Shown piece by piece: positions 5,497 through 11,789 of a DNA stretch of 11,789 nt; position 1 is the stretch's first letter, and each line of letters starts with the position of its first letter. The notes under the pieces were generated by a model that was not told where the DNA came from, did no database searches, and was given only the letters and a program-made list of their open reading frames with translations. The stretch lies in the NCBI GenBank assembly GCA_011048855.1, contig DSCZ01000169.1, positions 1 to 11,789 on the forward strand, written 5' to 3'. This DNA is from Desulfobacteraceae bacterium (lineage in GTDB: Bacteria; Desulfobacterota; DSM-4660; Desulfatiglandales; Desulfatiglandaceae). Position numbers and translations under genes: made by a program.

Positions 5497-5967
5497 ATGA
5501 CCCAACTTCGCATAGATCACTGCCTGGCCGCGATTTTCCTGTTCATCATGGCCTCTATCGCCTTCATCAACGTTTTAAGCCGCTACCTTTTCCATTTCTC
5601 GATCTCGGCAACCGAAGAGATCACGATCAATCTTTTCGTGTGGGTTACGGTTATCGGGTCGGGTCTGGCGTTTGAACGCGGGGGCCAGCTCGGCATGGTC
5701 ACGCTGTACAACATATTTCCCGATAAAATGAAGAAAACCCTCACCATCGTCAATTCGGCAGCCAGTGCACTGCTGTTTATTCTGGTCGATTACTATATGA
5801 TACAGGCGATCTATAATGAAATAACTCTTTTCCAGGCCACTTCCCCTGCCCTCGCGGTTCCTATCTGGTTTTATTATGCAGGTGTTCCGATATTTTCAAT
5901 ATTCGTTTTTACCGGCATTTACAGGCATTCGATGGCCAAGTTGAAACTCCTTGAATGCGGGAGATGA
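5497..5967 (+). CDS. dctQ: TRAP transporter small permease, DctQ family
   Basis: A 156-residue membrane protein with four predicted membrane segments, the usual size and topology for DctQ. The first part shows the family pattern NVLSRYLFHFSISATEEITI followed by NLFVWVTVIGSG and an ERGGQLGM block. The ATG at 5497 has GGAG six bases upstream. DctQ forms a tight unit with the large permease DctM in the inner membrane and helps dock the loaded binding protein. The gene ends four bases before the dctM start, suggesting translational coupling, and is separated from dctP by the structured 265-bp gap. Confidence 0.92.
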   Translation: MTQLRIDHCLAAIFLFIMASIAFINVLSRYLFHFSISATEEITINLFVWVTVIGSGLAFERGGQLGMVTLYNIFPDKMKKTLTIVNSAASALLFILVDYYMIQAIYNEITLFQATSPALAVPIWFYYAGVPIFSIFVFTGIYRHSMAKLKLLECGR

Positions 5968-5971
5968 GAAT

Positions 5972-7261
5972 ATGGAAACGCTTGTTATCCTCTTATCTTT
6001 CGTGATCTTCATGTCGATGGGAATGCCGATAGGCACCGCTCTGGGCATATCGGCCGTACTCACCGTCTACTGGTTTGATCTCGGGATCGGAATGCTTGGC
6101 GTCAATTTCTCGTCCGGTATTGCATCCTTTCCACTTCTCGCAATCCCGTTTTTCGTCCTGGCAGGCGTTATCCTTCAAAAGGCAGGACTGGCCGCGACTA
6201 TCGCACATTTCTTTGAACTTCTCGTCGGGAAGGCGGTGGGCGGACTCGCGATGGTGGCCGTCCTCACCTGCATGTTCTGGGGTGCGCTATCCGGCTCCGG
6301 GCCTGCGACGACAGCAGCCGTCGGCTTGATCCTGCTCGCACCCATGGTAAAACACGGCTATGACAAGCACTTCGCCGGTGCCACCATAGCCAATTCAGCG
6401 GATCTCTCCATAATCATTCCGCCGAGCATCGCATTTATCATCTATGGGAACATCACCAGCGTCTCGGTCAGCGCACTTTTCGTGGCAGGCATCCTGCCGG
6501 GCATACTGACAGGTGCGGGGACGCTGCTCGTCGCATATTTGATATCCCGGAAAAGGGGGTACCGCGGGCTTGAAAACCGTGGAAGCCTGAAAGAAATTTT
6601 AGTAGCGTTCAAAAATTCCTTCTGGGCGATCATCGCGCCGATCATCATCCTTGGGGGAATATATTCCGGGATCTTCACGCCAACCGAGGCCGCTGTCGTA
6701 GCGGTGTTCTACAGTCTTTTCATTGCCCTGTTTATTTATCGCACCGTCACGTTCCGGGATCTGGTCGAAATTTTCGTCGACGCCAGCGTCACTAGCTCGG
6801 TGATCATGTTCATCGTAGTGTTTGCCGGCATTTTCACCTGGGCCGCCTCTGTAATCGGGGTCATCGATCTTGCTGCCAACACGATCATCCACATATCTCC
6901 GAACGCGGTGGTCATGATTATTCTCGTGAACTTGCTCCTCCTGGCGCTGGGGATGATCCTGGATGCCATTTCAATCTCTTTCCTGGTGATGCCGATTCTG
7001 ATCCCTGTTCTCGCAGCGTTTCAGATAGACCCTCTCTGGTACGGCGTGATATTCATTTCCGCCCTTGCAATCGGCCAGGCCACACCTCCGGTGGGTGTAA
7101 ATCTTTTCACCGCGGCCAACCTGATCAAAGGCGATATAGACTCGGTGGCCAGGCAGGCGATACCGTTCGTCCTGTTAGACGTTATCGTTTTGATTATTCT
7201 GTCCCTGGTACCATGGTTTTCTCTTTACCTGCCGATCAAGGCAGGCTTATACACCCCTTAA
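5972..7261 (+). CDS. dctM: TRAP transporter large permease, DctM family
   Basis: A 429-residue integral membrane protein with about 12 predicted segments, the typical DctM length. Motifs include MPIGTALG near the N-terminus, the first re-entrant loop region WGALSGSGPATTAAVG, the block NSADLSIIIPPSIAFIIYG, the hallmark GIFTPTEAAVVAVFYS in the middle and IGQATPPVGVNLF near the end. This subunit forms the sodium-driven translocation path for the organic acid delivered by DctP. I chose the ATG at 5972, preceded by GGGAG (5959-5963), rather than an in-frame TTG at 5951 that overlaps dctQ. The next gene starts 45 bases after the stop without a recognisable terminator, so read-through into the dehydrogenase genes is expected. 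Confidence 0.93.
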   Translation: METLVILLSFVIFMSMGMPIGTALGISAVLTVYWFDLGIGMLGVNFSSGIASFPLLAIPFFVLAGVILQKAGLAATIAHFFELLVGKAVGGLAMVAVLTCMFWGALSGSGPATTAAVGLILLAPMVKHGYDKHFAGATIANSADLSIIIPPSIAFIIYGNITSVSVSALFVAGILPGILTGAGTLLVAYLISRKRGYRGLENRGSLKEILVAFKNSFWAIIAPIIILGGIYSGIFTPTEAAVVAVFYSLFIALFIYRTVTFRDLVEIFVDASVTSSVIMFIVVFAGIFTWAASVIGVIDLAANTIIHISPNAVVMIILVNLLLLALGMILDAISISFLVMPILIPVLAAFQIDPLWYGVIFISALAIGQATPPVGVNLFTAANLIKGDIDSVARQAIPFVLLDVIVLIILSLVPWFSLYLPIKAGLYTP

Positions 7262-7306
7262 CCGCCGGATGCGGTAAACGGCCTTCGACGGGCGCAGGAG
7301 ACAAGA

Positions 7307-8284
7307 ATGGGCAGCGATAAAATGAACAGGAGGGAGCTGACAGCACTTTTTGAAAAAATGCTTCTCGTGCGTGCCTTCGAAGAAAAAGCCGCCGAAATGT
7401 TCCAGCAGAACATGATCCCGGGCTTCATCCATCTTTCGATAGGCCAGGAAGCCTCCTCCGTTGGGACCTGCTCCGTGCTGCGGCGCGACGATTACGTCGC
7501 GACCACCCACCGGGGCCACGGCCACATGATCGCAAAAGGGGCAGACCCCAAGGTCATGTTCGCCGAGCTTCTGGGCAAACGAACCGGTTACTGCAAAGGC
7601 AAAGGCGGCTCGATGCACATAGCCGATTTTTCACTTGGTATCCTTGGGGCAAACGGAGTTGTGGGCGGAGGCTTCCCGATTATCGTGGGTGCCGGGCTTT
7701 CCATCAAGCTGAGAAAAACCGACCAGGTGGCCGTTGTTTTTTTCGGGGACGGGGCCGCGAACCGGGGGACCTTCCATGAAGCGGTCAACATGGCCGCCAT
7801 CTGGAAGCTGCCGGTGCTTTTTGTCTGCGAAAACAATCTCTATGCATCGACCACCCGCTCTTCCTACTCGCTCGCCGGTGGGAGCGTCGCCGCAAGAGCT
7901 TGTGCCTACGGCATAGACGGGCGAAAAGTCGATGGAAACAATCTTATCGAGGTCAGGAAAACGGTCCGGGAATCGGTGGAAAAAGCCAGGGCGGGAGGCG
8001 GCCCCAGCATTCTGGAAAACCTCACCTACCGGTACCGGGGACATTTCGAAGGAGACCCTCAAGGTTACAGAACAAGCGAAGAAATCGAAAGTTATCGGTC
8101 CGATCGCGATCCGGTCAACCTGTTCGCCGAAACCCTTAAGAAAAAGAGGTGGCTCTCTAAGACAGGTGAAAAAGAAATCGGCGACAGGGTGCAGGGAATT
8201 ATCGAGGATGCGGTTCGCGCCGCCCGCGCGGAAGCTTTTCCCGCCCCTGAAGAAGCCCTGGATGACCTTTTCGTGAACCAATAG
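7307..8284 (+). CDS. Thiamine-diphosphate dehydrogenase complex E1 component, alpha subunit (acetoin/2-oxo-acid type)
   Basis: A 325-residue E1-alpha subunit. Visible motifs are FIHLSIGQEA (40-49), TTHRGHGH (66-73), KGKGGSMHIAD (97-107), the thiamine diphosphate-magnesium motif from GDGAANRG (147-154) to ENN (175-177), and YRYRGHFEGDPQGYR (241-255). The last resembles acetoin dehydrogenase AcoA (GHFEGD) more than pyruvate dehydrogenase (GHSMSDP), but the two families are close. With the beta subunit it decarboxylates or cleaves the substrate and transfers the acyl group to lipoyl-E2. The ATG at 7307 has AGGAG six bases upstream. It lies directly after the TRAP genes and before E1-beta. The family is certain; acetoin, pyruvate or another 2-oxo acid as substrate remains open. 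Confidence 0.9.
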   Translation: MGSDKMNRRELTALFEKMLLVRAFEEKAAEMFQQNMIPGFIHLSIGQEASSVGTCSVLRRDDYVATTHRGHGHMIAKGADPKVMFAELLGKRTGYCKGKGGSMHIADFSLGILGANGVVGGGFPIIVGAGLSIKLRKTDQVAVVFFGDGAANRGTFHEAVNMAAIWKLPVLFVCENNLYASTTRSSYSLAGGSVAARACAYGIDGRKVDGNNLIEVRKTVRESVEKARAGGGPSILENLTYRYRGHFEGDPQGYRTSEEIESYRSDRDPVNLFAETLKKKRWLSKTGEKEIGDRVQGIIEDAVRAARAEAFPAPEEALDDLFVNQ

Positions 8285-8351
8285 ACTCAACAGGGAATGA
8301 CCGGGACCGTGGCCGCGGCATGAAGACAGCCACAAAATGGAGGAATGGCAA

Positions 8352-9332
8352 ATGAGCGGGAGACTTCTTTCCTGTTCCGAAGCGCTGGCTGAAGCGCTGG
8401 CGGAGGAAATGGCGAGGGATGATACGATCTTCATCATTGGCGAGGACCTTCGCGCCCATGATGGAATCTTCGGCCAGTTCAAGGGTCTTCCGGAAAAATA
8501 CCCGGAAAGAATCATTGACGCTCCAATCTCGGAGACCAGCATCGTCGGCGCCGGCCTCGGAGCCGCATTGACCGGCATGCGCCCGCTGGTGGATATGCAT
8601 TTCGCCGATTTCTTCACCACCGCGATGGATGAAATCGTAAACCAGGCGGCCAAAATCAGATACATGTTCGGCGGACAGGCAAAGATTCCACTGGTGATCT
8701 GGGCTCCCGACGGAGGGGGGCTTTCTGCTGCCGCGCACCACTCCCAGTGCCTTGAAGCCTGGTTCGTTCATACGCCGGGGCTCAAGGTTGTCGTACCCTC
8801 CGAACCATCGGACGTGAAAGGCCTTATCAAGGCCGCCATACGGGACGATGACCCGGTGATTTTTTTCCAGCACAAAAAGCTGTTCGCCCGGAAAGGTCCG
8901 GTGCCGGAGGGTGAATACCTGGTGCCTCTGGGAAAAGGAGAAATCAAGAGAAAGGGAAGGGATATAACGATAATCACCTACTCGAGGATGAGCTGTCTTT
9001 CGTTGGAGGCGGCGGAAACCCTCGCCCGGGAGGGAATCGAGGCCGAGATCATAGACCTGCGGACTCTCAAACCTCTGGATTTCGAAATAATCGCCGAATC
9101 GGTGAAAAAAACTTACCATGCGCTTGTGGTCCACGAGGCCTGTGTTACGGGTGGTTTCGGTGCGGAAATCGCAGCTCGGATAGCAGAGGAGCTTTTCGAT
9201 TACCTTGACGCTCCGGTAATCAGGATCGGCGCAAAGGATGTCCCGGTGCCTTTCAGCCCTGTGCTCGAAAACTTCGTGCTCCCCGGCACGGAGGATATCG
9301 TGGAGGGCGTCCGGAAGGTGCTCAACATTTGA
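8352..9332 (+). CDS. Thiamine-diphosphate dehydrogenase complex E1 component, beta subunit
   Basis: A 326-residue transketolase-like E1-beta subunit. Key blocks are IIGEDL (28-33), APISETSIVGAGLGAA (57-72) with E61 as the expected thiamine-activating glutamate, APDGGGLSAAAHHSQ (118-132) with H130 at the conserved active-site histidine, DLRTLKPLD (235-243) in the C-terminal domain, and the closing RIGAKDVPVPFSPVLE pattern. GGAGG (8339-8343) lies eight bases before the ATG at 8352; an in-frame ATG at 8337 overlaps that site and is less likely. It should form an alpha2-beta2 heterotetramer with the preceding gene product. The sequence is closest in feel to AcoB/PdhB of acetoin and branched-chain types. 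The upstream gap of 67 bp holds nothing recognisable. Confidence 0.9.
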   Translation: MSGRLLSCSEALAEALAEEMARDDTIFIIGEDLRAHDGIFGQFKGLPEKYPERIIDAPISETSIVGAGLGAALTGMRPLVDMHFADFFTTAMDEIVNQAAKIRYMFGGQAKIPLVIWAPDGGGLSAAAHHSQCLEAWFVHTPGLKVVVPSEPSDVKGLIKAAIRDDDPVIFFQHKKLFARKGPVPEGEYLVPLGKGEIKRKGRDITIITYSRMSCLSLEAAETLAREGIEAEIIDLRTLKPLDFEIIAESVKKTYHALVVHEACVTGGFGAEIAARIAEELFDYLDAPVIRIGAKDVPVPFSPVLENFVLPGTEDIVEGVRKVLNI

Positions 9333-9347
9333 CGGAGGCCTTACCTA

Positions 9348-10565
9348 ATGATCGAAATCACGATCCCCAAACTGGGTCTCACGATGGAAACCGCCAGGCT
9401 GCTCGACTGGAGTGTTTCTTCCGGTGACAGGGTCAACGAGGGCCAGACTATTCTCGTGATAGAAACCGACAAGGTTACCTATGAGGTCCCGGCGCCCTCC
9501 TCTGGAATTATTCACCCGGTAGCCCTGCAAGGAAAGGAATGCACGGTCGAAGAAGTAGTAGGTTTCATAGCCGAAAACCTTTTGGAATACGAGCGTATCG
9601 CTTCGGCTTATCCCGCGGCCGCCCCTGTTGATCAATCTCGATCTCCCCTGGCCTCACCCGATGATGAAACCGCCGGGGACATGGGTGGTGATCTGCAGCG
9701 CGAGACCCGGTTGAAGGCATCACCCCTCGCCCGGGCCATGGCCGCAGAGCACGGACTGGAACTTGGGTCTATACAGGGTAGTGGTCCCGGAGGAAGGATC
9801 GTCCGGGAAGACATACTCTCCGCCCTTGAAATGAAAGCCCGGCCTTTTCCGGAAAGTCCGCTGTCGGAGGATCAAACCGGCCCGAACGAGGTCCGGGAAC
9901 ATATCCCGATAACCGGTGCCAGAAAAATCATTTTTGAAAACATGCACGCAAGCATCAGCCGGTCCGCACAGTTGACTATCCACACCGAGGCTTCCGCCGT
10001 AGCAATCGCAGGGTTGAGGGACCGTCTCGGCCGGAGCGGCGAAAAGATATCCTATAACGCAATACTTATAAAAATCGCGGCCGCCGCTCTCGAGCTTCAT
10101 CCCCGAATCAATGCCAGCGTCGTCGAAGGAGCTGTCATCGTATGGGAACAAATAAATATAGGTCTTGCAATGGAGGCTCAGGACACGTTGATTGTGCCGG
10201 TTTTCAGAAGCCCGGATATCAAACGCGTCACCGTCATCCAGCGGGAAATTGATGAAGCTCTTCGGAAAATCGAAGTCAACAGGCTGTCCCCTGAAGATCT
10301 CTCCGGGGGCACCTTCACCCTGACCAACCTCGGATTCTGGGATGTCGACCATTTCACCCCTATAATCCGGCCGCCTGAAAGCGCGATCCTGGGCGCAGGA
10401 CGCATCGCCAGGAAGCCGACAGTAAAAAATGACGTATTGGTACCGGAGCTGCGCATAAGCCTCAGCCTCACTTTCGACCACAGGATCATCGACGGAGCAC
10501 CTGCAGCCCGTTTCCTTAAAACCATCAAAGACATTATCGAAGATCCGCTCTTGATGATCGGCTGA
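9348..10565 (+). CDS. Dihydrolipoamide acyltransferase (E2) of the dehydrogenase complex
   Basis: A 405-residue E2 with the standard order. A single lipoyl domain (about 1-80) has the lipoylation site ETDKVTYEV, K42. A flexible linker follows, then a peripheral-subunit binding domain (about 123-160, KASPLARAMAAEHG...GSGPGGRIVREDI). The catalytic acyltransferase domain (about 185-405) ends with TFDHRIIDG (375-383), where H378 and D382 fit the active site. It moves the acyl group from E1 to coenzyme A and forms the core of the complex. The ATG at 9348 has GGAGG nine bases upstream and lies 15 bases after E1-beta. The next gene begins nine bases after the stop. One lipoyl domain and overall size fit acetoin- or branched-chain-type E2 better than multi-lipoyl pyruvate E2, though this is only suggestive. 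Confidence 0.92.
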   Translation: MIEITIPKLGLTMETARLLDWSVSSGDRVNEGQTILVIETDKVTYEVPAPSSGIIHPVALQGKECTVEEVVGFIAENLLEYERIASAYPAAAPVDQSRSPLASPDDETAGDMGGDLQRETRLKASPLARAMAAEHGLELGSIQGSGPGGRIVREDILSALEMKARPFPESPLSEDQTGPNEVREHIPITGARKIIFENMHASISRSAQLTIHTEASAVAIAGLRDRLGRSGEKISYNAILIKIAAAALELHPRINASVVEGAVIVWEQINIGLAMEAQDTLIVPVFRSPDIKRVTVIQREIDEALRKIEVNRLSPEDLSGGTFTLTNLGFWDVDHFTPIIRPPESAILGAGRIARKPTVKNDVLVPELRISLSLTFDHRIIDGAPAARFLKTIKDIIEDPLLMIG

Positions 10566-10574
10566 TCGAGGGAT

Positions 10575-11789
10575 ATGAAAATCGACCGACAATATGATGT
10601 AATCGTTCTCGGCGGAGGGGCGGGCGGCGTCGCCGCGGCCGTCCGTGCGGCCCAACTCGGCGGCCGCGTCGCGGTGATCGAAAATAAATTTCCCGGAGGC
10701 CTTTGCATGAACCGGGGTTGCGTGCCGTTCGGCCATATGCTGGCCGCATCCGGAATTCTTGCGAACCTCGAGTTCGGAAAGGAAATGGGAATCGATTGTC
10801 CGGGGGTCGAAATCGATTTCGCTGCCTTGCTCGACCGGCAGAACCGCCTCATCGCATTCATGCGACAGGGTGTTCAGGGAATCCTGAAAAAACACCGGGT
10901 CGAACTGATCAAAGGAACGGGCAGAATCAAGGCTTCCGGAAAAATCGAGGTGGAAGGGGCGATTTTTTCATTCAATAAAATAATCCTGGCTTCAGGCGGA
11001 AGATGGGTCGAGCCGGAGGTTTCCGGTGCCGGGATCGCAGAAGTGGTGAACAGCGATCACCTGTTGAGCTCAGAATCCCTGCCCGGAAGCTGTCTCGTTC
11101 TCGGTCACGGCCCGCATTCCATCGAAATCGCTCAACTGCTGAAACGTTTCGGCTGCAACGTGCATATCGCCACCCGGGAAAACGGGCTTTTTCCGGATGA
11201 AAACAAAACCATCCGGACCCGCCTTTCAAAAGAGATCAAATCATGCGGAATCCCGGTTCACACGAAAACCTGGATTGAAGGGCTGGAAAGGACAAGAGAG
11301 GGCATTTCTATCCGGTCGACAGGAAAGGGAAGCGGCAAAATCCCGCCGGTCGATCTCGTGGTCGGGTGCAGCAGGGCACCGGCGCTTCAGGGCCTGGGGC
11401 TCGAAAATATAGGCCTGGACCCCGAAGCTGATTTTATCAGCGTAAACGAACGGATGGAAACCGCCGTGCCCGGGGTCTACGCCATAGGCGACCTCACAGC
11501 GCTTGAGAACAGGCATTTTTCCCACCTGGCATCAAGCGGAGGTATAACGGCCGCAGAAAATGCCATGGGGAAACTCACCGCGTTCAATCCGAGGCTGGTC
11601 GTCCGCATAGCCTACACCAGCCCCGCCGTGGCCTGTGTCGGGCTCACCCTCAGGCAGGCCGAGGAAGCCGGTTTCGACGTGGCAACCGGGGCCGCACCGC
11701 TTTCAATGAACCCGAGGGGAATGATCCTTTCCCAGAACAACGGGCTCGTCGAAATAGTAGCGGACAAAAAATACGGTGAAATACTCGGA
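10575..11789 (+). CDS. Dihydrolipoyl dehydrogenase (E3)-like flavoprotein, C-terminus cut by window edge
   Basis: The open frame runs from ATG 10575 to the window end (405 codons, no stop). E3 proteins are about 460-480 residues, so the dimer-interface end with the catalytic His-Glu pair is missing from view. Seen are the FAD-binding fold VIVLGGGAGGVAAAV with E36, a redox-active cysteine pair in GGLCMNRGCVPFGHML (C44, C49), an NAD-domain loop GHGPHSIE (177-184), GVYAIGDLT (300-308), and the start of the dimerisation domain (YTSPAVACVGLT, 347-358). It should reoxidise the dihydrolipoyl group of E2 with NAD. Several usually invariant positions differ: PFGH replaces PSK after C49, the NAD loop ends in S instead of G, and SSGG stands before ITAAE. 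GAGG three bases from the ATG is a close-spaced ribosome site. Confidence 0.85.
   Translation, partial: MKIDRQYDVIVLGGGAGGVAAAVRAAQLGGRVAVIENKFPGGLCMNRGCVPFGHMLAASGILANLEFGKEMGIDCPGVEIDFAALLDRQNRLIAFMRQGVQGILKKHRVELIKGTGRIKASGKIEVEGAIFSFNKIILASGGRWVEPEVSGAGIAEVVNSDHLLSSESLPGSCLVLGHGPHSIEIAQLLKRFGCNVHIATRENGLFPDENKTIRTRLSKEIKSCGIPVHTKTWIEGLERTREGISIRSTGKGSGKIPPVDLVVGCSRAPALQGLGLENIGLDPEADFISVNERMETAVPGVYAIGDLTALENRHFSHLASSGGITAAENAMGKLTAFNPRLVVRIAYTSPAVACVGLTLRQAEEAGFDVATGAAPLSMNPRGMILSQNNGLVEIVADKKYGEILG

Noticed and set aside
7261..7275. ACCGC-CGGAT-GCGGT hairpin between dctM and the E1-alpha gene
   Set aside because: Only 5 bp and no T run; probably chance, and not evidence of transcription termination inside the operon.
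7631..10895. Long minus-strand open frames (about 230-390 codons) opposite E1-alpha, E1-beta, E2 and the E3-like gene
   Set aside because: They are antisense to well-supported genes, lack domains, and are expected from codon bias in moderately GC-rich coding DNA.
1..11789. tRNA, rRNA, CRISPR array, transposase or integrase genes
   Set aside because: None recognised on either strand by eye; the only repeat-rich element is the segment between dctP and dctQ.

Overview
The window looks like a piece of a bacterial chromosome, most likely from an anaerobic Desulfobacterota-type (former Deltaproteobacteria) organism. That placement is an inference from gene content: a PflX-type radical SAM protein, a bacterial PFKFB-like bifunctional enzyme, an AlaC transaminase, and a TRAP transporter next to a 2-oxo-acid/acetoin dehydrogenase cluster. 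No marker gene or rRNA confirms it. No tRNA, rRNA, CRISPR array or transposase gene was found.

Layout. (1) Positions 1-943, minus strand: the N-terminal part of a PflX-like radical SAM protein, preceded by a BAX-inhibitor-1 family membrane protein. (2) Positions 1095-2318, plus strand: a 407-residue fusion of a 6-phosphofructo-2-kinase-like domain and a fructose-2,6-bisphosphatase-like domain, divergent from the BI-1 gene. (3) Positions 2334-3596, minus strand: alaC, the glutamate-pyruvate (alanine) transaminase. (4) Positions 3597-4157: a control region between the divergent alaC and dctP genes. (5) Positions 4158-11789, plus strand: a probable operon of dctP-dctQ-dctM (TRAP transporter) followed by E1-alpha, E1-beta, E2 and a truncated E3-like subunit of a thiamine-diphosphate dehydrogenase complex. 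Short gaps and good ribosome binding sites suggest co-transcription. The simplest reading is that the transporter imports an organic acid which the complex, directly or after conversion, oxidatively cleaves to an acyl-CoA.

The most notable element is the alaC leader. On the minus strand it encodes a 22-residue peptide with five consecutive alanine codons. This is followed by a strong intrinsic terminator, and then by a second terminator-like hairpin just before the alaC ribosome binding site. A 10-nt segment directly after the Ala codons is perfectly complementary to the 5' arm and loop of the first terminator. The freed 3' arm of that terminator can in turn pair with the 5' arm of the second. 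This is the layout expected of ribosome-mediated attenuation sensing alanyl-tRNA, controlling an alanine-forming enzyme. I know of no described alanine attenuator of this kind.

A second unexplained element lies between dctP and dctQ. A roughly 163-bp insertion-like segment has 12-bp terminal inverted repeats and rich internal symmetry. It is flanked by a 20-bp direct repeat that duplicates the end of dctP, including its stop codon. A separate long GC-rich hairpin follows just before dctQ.
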